Below are positions 48,479 through 57,775 of a stretch of DNA of 64,000 nucleotides, in pieces; position 1 is the stretch's first letter; each line of letters opens with the position of its first letter. The stretch is taken from the NCBI GenBank assembly GCA_013115135.1, contig JABANP010000130.1, positions 57,599-121,598 of the forward strand, read 5' to 3'. Below the pieces are notes generated by a model. The model made no database searches. It was not told where the DNA came from and saw only the letters and a program-made list of their open reading frames with translations. The position numbers and the translations under genes are program-made. This DNA comes from Perkinsus olseni. Its lineage: Eukaryota; Perkinsozoa; Perkinsida; Perkinsidae.

Positions 48479-48633
48479 TCCTCCCCCCGCACAATGTTGA
48501 TTCCTGCTGTAAGTGCGTTTTTTTGTGGGTGGTAGGTAGCGTCGTACGAGGGATTGGGAGTAGATAAATTACCAGCAGCCGTTCGAGGCCTGCCTGCGTT
48601 GTACGATATAGATAGTAGCGGGTAGATACATGG
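48477..48633. repeat. Dispersed 156-bp repeat, copy 2
   Basis: Partner of 47869-48024. Its left end coincides with the breakpoint of the half tRNA-Ser at 48447-48478, so insertion or recombination happened at the tRNA anticodon region. Confidence 0.8.
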
Positions 48634-48777
48634 TCGGCACACGGATCATTTGGGGTTCGGGTTCGGATCAACCGAACGGGTGATCCGATCAACCGATCAA
48701 TCATATGGGTTCGGATCAACCCGAATACATGGATCTAGGGGGAAAATGGCGCCCGGGCGCGGGGGAAAAATTAAAAT

Positions 48778-48871
48778 AAAAAGAGGAGAGAAAAGAGAAA
48801 AAGAGAAGAAAAAAGAGAGGAAAAAAGAGAAGAAAAGAGAGAGAAAGGAGAAGAGAAAGGAGAAGAAAAGA
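48778..48871. repeat. Uninterrupted 94-nt polypurine tract
   Basis: Only A and G occur on + over these bases (GAGAAAAGAGAA-like units). Just upstream, GTTCGG-ATCAA-CCGAAC and a related stem (about 48660-48730) form hairpins. Such tracts can form triplex DNA and often mark replication pausing or breakage. The tract is not protein coding as far as can be seen. Confidence 0.85.
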
Positions 48872-49113
48872 TAAGCGAAGCATGGAGATAGCGCCAGCCG
48901 CCGCGAATATAGCGGATGCCATACTCCACCCTCCAAGCTTGAAGCATATGCTCGAACTGGGAAGAAGCGCGGCGCGCGACGCTCGAACACGTTATAGATA
49001 CTCAGTTCCCACGCGCGACGCCGTGACGCCCGAACAGTCCGCGCCACGAACTCGAATCGAAGACAAGGTACACAGCATTAGCAAAAATGAATTGCAAAGT
49101 CTTCAAACGTTCT

Positions 49114-49527
49114 TCATCTATTCTTTTTCCTGTCGTTCGCCTCCCTCCAGCGGTCCCTTTTCCTCTGCACTTGCTCAGCCGAAAGCCTGTCTAGTTCTGC
49201 TTCACTATCCAAGAGAGGGCACCAGATCACTTGCGTATATTTTTTCTCGGTCCCGGGAACTCGGAACTGCTGGTGATTGAGTGAACGCCCATCGCGAACT
49301 AACCATGATTTGTACGGCCGCCTGCATTTTGAACACTTACGACCGGGCTTATCGCCACCCTTCAGAGTATCGGAGACCAAGACTTGCTGGATTGCAGCTT
49401 CAGTCCGCTGATGCAGTTGGTTCCGATCCTCTTTCATCTTATCTTCCGCAACAGCATCGCGTAGGGGACATATCCCATGAGTGCTCCCATCGTATTGTTG
49501 TGACCCCATGGTTGGTGAACCCGACAT
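49114..49527 (-). CDS. ORF whose start codon lies in the 3' LTR of the retrotransposon
   Basis: The first residues, MSGSPTMGSQQ, are encoded inside the LTR (the same codons that start gag from the 5' LTR). The frame then continues for about 125 codons into flanking DNA, with a Cys pair KCSKCRRPYKSW, a further WCPL and a very basic, helical end (ERDRWREANDRKKNR-like). It may be an older coding sequence, host or mobile, interrupted by the insertion and now fused to the LTR start, or a chance read-through. No family is recognised. Confidence 0.4.
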   Translation of the reverse strand: MSGSPTMGSQQYDGSTHGICPLRDAVAEDKMKEDRNQLHQRTEAAIQQVLVSDTLKGGDKPGRKCSKCRRPYKSWLVRDGRSLNHQQFRVPGTEKKYTQVIWCPLLDSEAELDRLSAEQVQRKRDRWREANDRKKNR

Positions 49528-49661
49528 ACTAGATGTAGAATTGATAAAACCTTATTTATTTGTATACTTATGATTACAAACGTAGCGATATCTAGCTCAG
49601 CGTAACACAATCAAATGGAGACAGTATCCGTAGACAGGATCGCACAATTGGAGACATAACA
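49496..49661 (-). repeat. 3' LTR
   Basis: 166 bp, on + beginning TGTTGTGACC and ending GACATAACA, with TG...CA termini on either strand. It lacks a GC dinucleotide present in the other LTR. It carries the ATG that begins the 49114-49527 frame. Confidence 0.93.
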
Positions 49662-49675
49662 ACTCGCCCCCCTGC
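49662..49675 (-). promoter_or_regulatory. Polypurine tract before the 3' LTR
   Basis: On minus, the bases next to the 3' LTR read GCAGGGGGGCGAGT, a purine-rich run in the expected place for plus-strand DNA priming. Confidence 0.6.
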
Positions 49676-49826
49676 GATCGAACCTTTAAAAAAGAACTCA
49701 TCGATAATACAAACGGACGTTACGGATATGCTCCCTCTCTTCAGACTGAGGGTCGGACGAACGGTCTTCTGGACGAAGATAAACAACGTAGTCCAACACC
49801 TTCATGACCACATAAACCATATCACT

Positions 49827-51569
49827 CTAGGATCCCTGACCACCGGCTCTGCCAGGCTTCATAGAGGGACGAAAGATCAAAACCCTATCGCCGGGTTTGA
49901 ACTTGGGCAGACGACGTCGGGTACTGACATCACGGTCGAAAAGGCTCCGACGAACTTCTTCTCGGACGGCCTCCCTATCTCTATCGATCTCGTCAGCAGC
50001 CTCCTGATTGACGATCTCCTCACCAGACTCAGGCCTTCTAGAAGACAAGAGCGACATTTCCTCTTCTTCCAGTGCTCGTCGGCCGAACATCACATCAAAA
50101 GGAGTAAGACTGGGCAATCCCAAAGCAGTCAATGGCCTCGAATTCAACCTACGGATAGCCAAGCCCAAGAACCGTTCCCACGATGTGGAACCCTCACAAG
50201 ACCGAGACACCAGCCTGGCGACCTTTTTAATGCCGCCCACGGACTTTTCCGCAAGGCCATTGGCCCAAGGAGAAAAACGGGAACTGTAAATAATTCCCGT
50301 CCCCACCTTTCGCATCTCCCGCCTGAAAAAGGCCGACCGAAAGGCCGGGCCCTGATCACATCGGAGCTTGGCGATCAGACCGTACTCCATCATAATGCCC
50401 AGTATAGTAAAAGTAACCGATCGACTGGTCTGATCAGGCATACCCCTCGCAAGGGCAAATCTTGAATACGAATCCACACATATTAACGCATACCTGTTGC
50501 TGCTTGAGGGGGATGGACTGAACGGACCACAAACATCAACACTCGCCACAGCGAGCACACGGAGAGTAGCAGGATCCAACCGTGCGAAGTCATCTCCTCG
50601 AACAAAACGTTTAGTGGCAGAACGCTGACACAGAGGGCAAACTTTACAACAGCGAGAGACGAGCTTGTTAAGACCCTTGATGGAGAAGACCTTAGTGATC
50701 CTCTGTTTAGTATACCTCGGACACAAATGACTATACCTCTCATGGAAAGCGCGGGCGATCCGTTCGGCCTCCTTGTGGTCGACCTCGGTATCCACAGGTA
50801 TAACATAAACTTCCAGAGGCTCTCGAAGCGGATCACCATAAGGATAATGCAAGCGACAGAGGATACCATCGGAAAGCAGACGATAATTTTGGGTAGCATC
50901 TCTCAAAAGTACTCTATCCTTCGCCGAATATCGCTCAATATCATCAGCCATTACCGCTTCCAACCACTCACAATAGGCCCTCAAAGTCGGAGAGTCTCGT
51001 TGGAGTGATCGCAACCTCATACGAGGATTCCCATTCCCAACCAAAATACTCAGATAATCCTCCTGATGAATCAAGGGGAACTTTGGTGAGTCACTGACAT
51101 TCTCGTCGTCAGCATCCACTACAGCTTGTAGTAGGAGACTCTCTGGTTCCACATCATCAAGACCCAGAGCAGTAGTGAGGCCCCAGTGCTCTATAAGCCT
51201 GCTGAGCCGATCAGCCGGATTTAGAGCACCCTCAACCTTACTATAAGTCACCGTTATACCACAGGCACGAATGTCGGATACCAGCTCATTAATACAGCAG
51301 ACCAACCTCTGGACGGCAACCTTCTCGATGGACTTAGCACCTATACGCTTTTCCAGCCACCGAAGTGCGGTCTGGGAGTCAGCGTAGATAGTAATAGATG
51401 ACACAGGAGGGCTAATGGTTCTATGACCACAGAACATTCCATGAAGGTAGAGTATGGCCGACGAAATGACCACCAACTCTTTCCTATTGATGTGGTAAGA
51501 CGCCTTCGCTCCCCCACCACACGCCGGAATGTTCAGCAAGACTCCATCGGGATAACGTGTCGGTCCCAC
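49827..51569 (-). CDS. Retrotransposon RNase H and integrase
   Basis: A 580-aa frame. At the start is RNase H (YHINRKELVVISSAILYLHG and TIYADSQTALRWLEKR). Then comes the integrase zinc domain (HERYSHL ... CKVCPLCQR, an HHCC arrangement), then the catalytic core with Asp in ASVDVCGPF, Asp in KLRCDQGPAFRSAFF and Glu in SPWANGLAEKSVGG (DDE triad), and finally a basic C-terminal domain (GDRVLIFRPSMKPGRAGGQG). The triad is intact and the frame is open, so this part is the best preserved of the element. Confidence 0.93.
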   Translation of the reverse strand: MGPTRYPDGVLLNIPACGGGAKASYHINRKELVVISSAILYLHGMFCGHRTISPPVSSITIYADSQTALRWLEKRIGAKSIEKVAVQRLVCCINELVSDIRACGITVTYSKVEGALNPADRLSRLIEHWGLTTALGLDDVEPESLLLQAVVDADDENVSDSPKFPLIHQEDYLSILVGNGNPRMRLRSLQRDSPTLRAYCEWLEAVMADDIERYSAKDRVLLRDATQNYRLLSDGILCRLHYPYGDPLREPLEVYVIPVDTEVDHKEAERIARAFHERYSHLCPRYTKQRITKVFSIKGLNKLVSRCCKVCPLCQRSATKRFVRGDDFARLDPATLRVLAVASVDVCGPFSPSPSSSNRYALICVDSYSRFALARGMPDQTSRSVTFTILGIMMEYGLIAKLRCDQGPAFRSAFFRREMRKVGTGIIYSSRFSPWANGLAEKSVGGIKKVARLVSRSCEGSTSWERFLGLAIRRLNSRPLTALGLPSLTPFDVMFGRRALEEEEMSLLSSRRPESGEEIVNQEAADEIDRDREAVREEVRRSLFDRDVSTRRRLPKFKPGDRVLIFRPSMKPGRAGGQGS

Positions 51570-51645
51570 TAGGGACCTCTATACACCAACCATAACCCAC
51601 TGGAGACGCATCCACGAAACATTCCAGACGCGAACCACCATAACA

Positions 51646-53061
51646 CTAATGCTCACAGCGTGGAACAGAGTAGTTCTCGAGGGTAGTAAAGCATGATGAG
51701 AGGATCTTACTTTTGGCCACATCATCATCAAAGCAGACCTTATTGTCCATACCATGTTTCGATGCCTTCCCGGCGATCGACCTCAGAAGATCGCCAGCCA
51801 GACGAGCATCACAGTGCAGTCGGCAAGGGTCTACTCCAGTGCCACCACAACCAGCTATACCGAGGAGTAGCCGTGCGGACCATCGCATATTAAAGGACCC
51901 GTCAGACAATCTGAGACCGGAAGGAGTCGACTTGCTACACGAAAGCACGAGATTCCCCTGACGAAAACTCCAGTCCAAGCCAAGATGCTTGAACTGAGGG
52001 TCCTTATCAGAATCGTGTCGCTTCGATAAAGGCAACTCGAAACCCGCAGATAGAAAAACCTTCTCCATCTCATGTACAAACCGATCAACAGCACTAGTAG
52101 CACATCTCGGGGCATAGATGGTGATGTCGTCAAGGTAAACATAGAAGCTCGCCGTCTCCAGCAGACCTCTATCCTCGGCACTCAGCTGAGAATAAGCAAC
52201 GCTCATAAGGTGCAGCAACACAGTGTATAGGCCGGACGGGCCTATCCCTAGGCCGAAGACCAATCGCATGCTTCGATGGCACCGGTTATGGGCTTTAAAA
52301 CTCACCGGTCTTTTTATATGGATGCGATAGAAGGCTTGAGCACAATCCAACGTAATAAGCCTCCCGGATGGTCTCCACCGCAATCTCAGGTCATTCAAAA
52401 TCTGAGTGATTGTTGGTCCGTCATAGCTGCACCTTGGGAGCAACCGATTGTAGTCTCTGGCGTCGATGATGGGCCTACATCGAGTACTCCGGCCAGGACT
52501 GGGGAGGGGAAAGACCAAAAGTAATGGACCTTCCCCCTCCTCACCTTTAGAGCTCCACCACCATCCCTTCGTCAAGTAACGTTTGAGCTCCTCCTGGAAT
52601 GCAGCTAACTCACTCGGCGACAGCCTTGAAAACAGTCGTCCAGTATAGTCTCTTCTCGGCCTGGAAGATGCTTTATCATCAATCGGCTTGAGAGGAAGAT
52701 CCACTTCTGCACAGTAGATTTGCTCAGGGACGTCTTTCTCCTCAGTTGGTAGGAGGCGCCTCATTCGCCATCGATAGTCTTCGGCACCCTTAACAGGCAG
52801 CCAACCATTAGTGTCGATGCTAACCGACTGACCCTCTCGAGACGGATGATTAAGGACACCACCGGACACCACAAAACCAGGAGTATCAGCTATCTGGCTG
52901 AGCACGGAGTTCGCGTCGTCGCCATCTTCAACTTGGTAGAGGCCACTGAGCCCATCATCAATATACTCGTCCACAGCGTTAACAGGATCGGCCTGCGGGC
53001 CGGAGGAAGTAGTCAGCTGCCTCAGCTCACCTCTTACAGCAACCGAACGCTCAGGAGTCAC
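51646..53061 (-). CDS. Retrotransposon reverse transcriptase
   Basis: A 471-aa frame with RT motifs in order: LPLKPIDDKASSRPRRDYTG lead-in, RCRPIIDARDYNRLL, RLITLDCAQAFYRIHI (catalytic Asp), FGLGIGPSGLY, FYVYLDDITIYAP (YxDD box) and FKHLGLDWSF. It ends at 51646. The RNase H start (ECFVDASPVGYGW, about 51590-51640) is in another frame, so a frame break separates RT from RNase H. It copies the element RNA into DNA. Confidence 0.92.
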   Translation of the reverse strand: MTPERSVAVRGELRQLTTSSGPQADPVNAVDEYIDDGLSGLYQVEDGDDANSVLSQIADTPGFVVSGGVLNHPSREGQSVSIDTNGWLPVKGAEDYRWRMRRLLPTEEKDVPEQIYCAEVDLPLKPIDDKASSRPRRDYTGRLFSRLSPSELAAFQEELKRYLTKGWWWSSKGEEGEGPLLLVFPLPSPGRSTRCRPIIDARDYNRLLPRCSYDGPTITQILNDLRLRWRPSGRLITLDCAQAFYRIHIKRPVSFKAHNRCHRSMRLVFGLGIGPSGLYTVLLHLMSVAYSQLSAEDRGLLETASFYVYLDDITIYAPRCATSAVDRFVHEMEKVFLSAGFELPLSKRHDSDKDPQFKHLGLDWSFRQGNLVLSCSKSTPSGLRLSDGSFNMRWSARLLLGIAGCGGTGVDPCRLHCDARLAGDLLRSIAGKASKHGMDNKVCFDDDVAKSKILSSCFTTLENYSVPRCEH

Positions 53062-53204
53062 TGTTCACGCCAAAACTCAACGTGGCTCCGCAGTCACACA
53101 TACTGCGGACACCGAGGATAGCATTCTTGCTGCGGCCTCCTTGAATGACTCTGAACTGCACATTACCGACATCGACCACTGCTAGCACATGGCGTACGGA
53201 CCCA

Positions 53205-54194
53205 TCAGCTAACGTCACCCGCAAGGATTCGGATACTCCCACGACTGGACGTTCCCAAGCCCAACTTTTCCACCAACGAGGCGGAAATATAATTATAGTA
53301 GGCTCCCGTATCCAGCAAGGCTGGCAGTACCTTGTCCTTCTCAAGAGGAATGTTTACCATAGGACCAGCCAGCTTTTCCTTAGCTTTAGTACAAGTATCA
53401 GCACAAGTATCTGGGTCGTTGTCCGCAATGTTCAACAGCCGTTGGGTAATCTCCACAGTCTTAGAAGGGTCGACAGCTTCAGAGTTCACCTGGGGAACAC
53501 CGACCGACACAGGACTCGAGGACACAGGAGAAGCTTGGGATGTGGTAACCGCTGGTCGTTGTTCGGGGTCTCGAGGCTTAGGACGATCTTCGCTGGGGTC
53601 GATGTGAGCGAACTTACAACTTTTTCCGAAACGACACTTCCCAGAACGACGCCAACTGTAACAGATCTTCTTACTAGGCGTTCTTCTAGAGGCATCACCG
53701 CCAGATTCGGAAACCGAGTTGACCTTTCCCGAACCTCCACGGGAACCATCTTTAGGACCAGTGATCATACGCTCGCGCATAACCAAGGTAGTGGCCAATT
53801 GGCTATAAGATAGACGACCACCAGCATTGGCCATACGATCCACAGCAACCTCCTTCACGTCTTGTCGAAGGGAACTGAGCAGAGCGGCCACTAATCTTCC
53901 ATTATCCAAGACCACACCATGAGAAGCAAGATCCGCTACAGTGGTCTCAAAGCGATTAAGGAAAGAGGCAGTCGATTCTGACCTTGATTGCCGTAGGGCT
54001 AAGAGCTCCTGCTCAGACTTCCACGAACCAGTATCACCATCAAGGCCAGCCGTTAACATCTCAAGCTCCTTCATAAGACGGTCATATTCCTCCTTCCACT
54101 TTCGAGCCGGGGCATTTGGGGGCGGAGCCCTCGGCCTAAGTCGTAATTGAACATTATCTGCAATGTTCCTCGTCAAAGCATAATACCTTAGCAC
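53205..54194 (-). CDS. Retrotransposon gag C-terminal region and protease start
   Basis: The first half has the Gag (retrotrans-gag-type) helix-rich pattern (EQELLALRQSRSESTASFLN followed by RFETTVADLA). It is followed by CYSWRRSGKCRFGKSCKFAH, a C-x8-C-x5-C-x3-H zinc finger of CCCH type instead of the usual CCHC knuckle. Near the end, LPALLDTGAYYNYISASLVE carries the aspartic-protease DTGA motif. The rest of the protease (TLADGSVRHV..., AILGV) is in a different frame at about 53060-53230, so the pol junction is shifted there. Confidence 0.85.
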   Translation of the reverse strand: MLRYYALTRNIADNVQLRLRPRAPPPNAPARKWKEEYDRLMKELEMLTAGLDGDTGSWKSEQELLALRQSRSESTASFLNRFETTVADLASHGVVLDNGRLVAALLSSLRQDVKEVAVDRMANAGGRLSYSQLATTLVMRERMITGPKDGSRGGSGKVNSVSESGGDASRRTPSKKICYSWRRSGKCRFGKSCKFAHIDPSEDRPKPRDPEQRPAVTTSQASPVSSSPVSVGVPQVNSEAVDPSKTVEITQRLLNIADNDPDTCADTCTKAKEKLAGPMVNIPLEKDKVLPALLDTGAYYNYISASLVEKLGLGTSSRGSIRILAGDVS

Positions 54195-54312
54195 ATAGTC
54201 GTTTTATAGCCACGAGAGTCGCATAAGGCATAGAACTTCCGACGCCACGATGGGAAACTACGAGTGTCAGTGAAACCAGAGTAACATGTACCGTCAATGA
54301 TCTTAACGGGCT

Positions 54313-54927
54313 CTACCTCTTTCCGAGATTCTCGGATCGATTTAGCGTCAATAATATTGACTCAATATCATCATCCAATATGACAACATCATCTGTAGCA
54401 GTAGGGCCAGTAACATTCCCAGTAGGCAGATCGCCTTCAGATTTAACACCTGCAAAGCGGACACTATAGTCATCGAGAACCGGATACTCATGCTTCACAG
54501 GGTTAATCGCAGGCCGATTTTTAACATCATCCTCCTTCAAAGATGTAGAGAACTCAGAATCAAGTCGTTGTTGAAGAGAACCATGACCACGAAAGAAAGG
54601 AGAATACCAATCAGAAAGAAGAGCCTTACGAGCAGGACTCGTCTCCTTCCTCGTAGCATCCACTCGGAATGCCAAGATCTCCAGTAACACCGTCCGAAGC
54701 CGAACTTCTTCGGACCCAAGTACCAGATCCAGAGCATCCGTAAAAGCTTGATCGGGCGATATACCTTCGCTGCCATCAGTAACAGGACATATCGCTTCGA
54801 ACAACCGTTTCAACTCCACGTCCAAGTCTAAGTCTTCAGAAGTGAACCAACCAGGAATCACCTTAGCCCATGAGGTCCCGGTATCGGAGCCAATCTGTTG
54901 TGACCCCATGGTTGGTGAACCCGACAT
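54313..54927 (-). CDS. Retrotransposon gag, N-terminal part
   Basis: A 204-aa frame starting MSGSPTMGSQQ in the LTR, acidic and Ser/Glu-rich (FTSEDLDLDVELKRLFEAIC), with no motif. It stops at 54313; the following gag segment is in another frame, with an intermediate stretch at about 54195-54312 in a third. Hence at least two frame breaks lie within gag. Confidence 0.75.
   Translation of the reverse strand: MSGSPTMGSQQIGSDTGTSWAKVIPGWFTSEDLDLDVELKRLFEAICPVTDGSEGISPDQAFTDALDLVLGSEEVRLRTVLLEILAFRVDATRKETSPARKALLSDWYSPFFRGHGSLQQRLDSEFSTSLKEDDVKNRPAINPVKHEYPVLDDYSVRFAGVKSEGDLPTGNVTGPTATDDVVILDDDIESILLTLNRSENLGKR
54876..54892 (-). promoter_or_regulatory. Primer-binding site of the retrotransposon
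   Basis: Three bases after the 5' LTR, the minus strand reads TGGCTCCGATACCGGGA. The initial TGG is the complement of a tRNA 3' CCA, and the rest would pair with a tRNA 3' end TCCCGGTATCGGAG. No tRNA in this window matches. Position and TGG start are diagnostic. It overlaps gag coding sequence. Confidence 0.7.
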
Positions 54928-55063
54928 ACTAGACGTAGAATTGATAAAACCTTATTTGTTTGTATAGTTATGATTACAAACATAACGATATCTAGCTCAG
55001 CGTAACACAATCAAATAGAGACAGTATCCGTAGACAGGATCGCACAATTGGAGACGCATAACA
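54896..55063 (-). repeat. 5' LTR
   Basis: 168 bp, 96% identical to the 3' LTR. The gag start codon (54927) lies within it, so the transcript start must be upstream in the LTR and the LTR has coding function at its 3' end. Confidence 0.93.
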
Positions 55064-55068
55064 GGTAT

Positions 55069-57124
55069 AAGACTCCATACTAAGAAGATGTTTCCAGCGA
55101 TTCCATAGAAACAAGCCGATCTGCGCTCGAGAGTCCGCGCGTGATTAGTAATCCGCCTAGCAGAAACTGTTCCTCGCGGCTCTCTCACTCTCACTTCTTC
55201 TACCGTCTGCTCTATGATATTAGCCCTTTTCATCAACTCGGTCGCTGTTGCCGGAGTAAAGTAGTACAAAAACCCCTGGACCTGATTTGATCGACACCCC
55301 ATCGGCAGATAAACAGCCGTCTTTCAGCGTGCTGCTATAGCAATACCGACCATTCGCCGAATCTGGTGGAAGATGAGGATAACAACTATACCAGCAAAGA
55401 AACATCTACAAGCGCCAACTCCGCACTGTGATCGGTTTCCTGGCATCGTCACTCGAGAAAAGAGCGCAGAGCACGCCGATTATCATGGATGGAGATTACG
55501 CACCGGCCGTCGTGGGGTTGCATATTGTGAATGAGGAATGACTCACTCGCAGGCTGCGACATCGGACACCCTTCACTCTTGCGAGTGACTCGCAAGAGGC
55601 GGCTCTTACGCCAGTCAGATGAAAAAGTCGAGAGGTTCGAAGCGTGTCCTCGAGCTTTTCCTCAAAGCGTGAGAGCAAACTCGAGAAAAACAACTCCGGT
55701 GGCATCGTTGGTGTCAAACGATCCATAGTTTTTCCATTCTACGAGAAATCTCTAGCAGGCGAACACGGCGACTCTTTCTGCTACCGTCGTCAAATCTCCC
55801 ATTTTTCGCGCCGGCTCACTCGGGAAGAGTTCGCCATTGAGGCCGAGCACTAGAATGCGTATAACCAGCGATAGAAGAACCGCATCAAGGAGCAATATGA
55901 GCTGTAGTGCACCGAAAATTAACCTCTAGAAAGAACAATCACTGGTCGTGACCACCCATCAACTTTGTGCACAGCGGGCTTTCAGGCCGTTGCACAGTAC
56001 GGAATACACATAGCTTCTGCGATAATGGTAGGCGAGTTGGAGTCACCCACGTGACTACGGTCGCTACGAGGGAAAATGCTTGCCTCCTCTCGCTCTCTCC
56101 ATTTCGACTCTTTTCCGACAACTTTCGGGACCCCTAGAGAGTCTCTAGAGGAGACAGCCGCAGACTCACAGTTCCATTCGTCCAGAACCAAAACATAGAT
56201 TCCTGCTGGTTGGGTGCATCGGTTCCCGTGATGAGGAGATACAATCTGCTCGTGAGCAGAGGTATCAATCCAGTACCGGTTGCAGCGCCAGTAATCATAC
56301 CAAAAATGCCCCTCGCAGGAGGAATGGAGGGCAGAAGCTCCGACTGTTGACTAAAAGAACAAAAATTTCGAGGCCTTTTCCAGTTGACACCGACAGTTGC
56401 ATCAACCGTTGCAAAACAATGAACACGGCTATTAATCGATCAGCATGGACCGAGAGGGCGGAACGGCTATTGCACGCATGGCAGCGCGTCTGGGTCAGCG
56501 CTTCTGGAAAAGCTCTTGATCATTGAGCTCGTTCAATTGGCGTGTATCATGAGGGCGGACCAGGTCTGGAGGTCCTCGCCGCAACTTTTCGGTCACAGGA
56601 ACGTGGCAGCTCACCCCCTGTCAGGGCTCTCACGTTGAGCACATAGACATTCCATCGGCGCAGCGTGAGTACTCTGTAATCTATCACAGATTTCAGAAGC
56701 ACGAGACGCATGTAGGGACGACCATCTCCACCCACTTCTCGTCTCCACTGCTGGCGAGGGGCTGTTCTTGCTCTCCTTCCCAGCTGCCTCGGGTACGTCC
56801 ATCCCTTACCGATCTGGACTTAGCGACGCCTTCCGTTCCTCTGTCTTCCGGTGAACCGCTACATCTCTCCATCGCGTTCGGGTCTCCTTTTACGCATTGG
56901 TCTCGATCGCCCCGGGCGAATCGACCGCTACGGATTCCCTAGCACTGTGATCATCTGAGCCGCTACAACCTCCTTCGCCCCCTTCCAGTCGAAAGCTACC
57001 AACCGCCAAATTTGGCGCGGCCGATCGGATGTCGCCTTCCTGATCCTCTCCGAAAGCCTCTTCCTGGCCTACCACGGGAGCTACCGAAATTCTAGAGGCA
57101 TTTTTTCTGAATCTTTTCATAGCT
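55069..57124. other. Unassigned region between two retroelements
   Basis: Short frames on both strands lack domains or splice support. The minus-strand frame at 56890-57147 and + strand frames at 55531-55853 have Arg/Ser-rich random-looking composition. The last part may belong to the decayed element whose integrase follows. Confidence 0.45.
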
Positions 57125-57775
57125 TTATTCACATGTTCCGGGTTCACATGGATATTGTCGGTCCTTATAAGGAATACGAGGCTGTACGTGGTAACTCTCG
57201 TTGATAATTTCAGCGGTTACCTCCTCACACGTGTCACCAAGTCCATGCCTACTTCTCAAGTTGCTTCCGCCTTGTTGCGGACCGACGGTCGAACACGAAC
57301 ACGGTCCGGGACCGTGTTCGAGTGCTTCAACACGGTTCCGCGGACGGTTTACCATGATGGCGGCTCCCAGTTCGCGTCGGCTGAGTTCCTCTCCACGTTG
57401 AACTGGATGCACGCTTCTTCCGTTCCGTCCTCTGTCGCGAGCTCTTGGGTGAATGGCAAAGTCGAGCGAGTGCATCGTGATACCATCACGGATGCAGACT
57501 ACCCTGATTCTGCCCCGCCTCTACCACGACTCCGTTCCGGCCGCCTTCCTGCCGTTGGCGTGATTTGGTTAGCTCGTCCGTTTGGAGAGCAGAAAAAGTA
57601 CTACCGTCCCTTCCTACCGTGTCGGATTGTTCAAGTCGTTTCTCCCCGAGTCTATAAGGTCGCTTTAGCCAACCTGCGGTCGACCAAGCGAGTCCATCGT
57701 CACCACTTGAAGTTCATTTCGCCTGCAGCTGTTTGCAAACTGCCCTCTGCTTCACTTCCAGCGGCATCTCCCTAA
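57125..57775 (+). pseudogene. Integrase fragment of a second Ty3-like retroelement
   Basis: FRVHMDIVGPYKEYEAV (first catalytic Asp) is in one frame and is followed, shifted, by YVVTLVDNFSGYLLTRV, TVYHDGGSQFASAEFL (second Asp) and SSWVNGKVERVHRDT (Glu). A GPY/F-like C-terminal module follows (YYRPFLPCRIVQVVSPRVYK through RVHRHHLKF). A segment between the core and the module seems missing. No RT or LTR was found nearby. On the opposite strand to, and unlike in sequence, the 49.5 kb element. Confidence 0.8.

Larger units (their letters stand above)
49496..55063 (-). mobile_element. LTR retrotransposon, Ty3-like domain order, mutated
   Basis: A 5.57-kb element bounded by direct 166/168-bp LTRs and transcribed on minus. 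Domain order is gag, aspartic protease, reverse transcriptase, RNase H, integrase, which excludes the copia order and fits Ty3-like (BEL-like not excluded). The flanks CGTAT (49491-49495) and GGTAT (55064-55068) look like a 5-bp target duplication with one change. The LTRs differ at 6 positions plus a 2-bp indel, about 4%. The coding region is broken by several frame changes (between 54313 and 54194, near 53205, and near 51600), so this copy is probably not autonomous. Confidence 0.93.

Noticed and set aside
48640..48740. Telomere-like or CRISPR-like repeats
   Set aside because: The GGTTCGGATCAACC-type units are few, irregular and palindromic, with no regular spacers. There is no telomere motif array and no cas-like gene.
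49728..50465. 245-codon + strand frame inside the LTR element
   Set aside because: Antisense to the integrase C-terminal region, with no features of its own.
52276..52524. + strand frame within the RT region
   Set aside because: Antisense of the reverse transcriptase motif region; no independent support.
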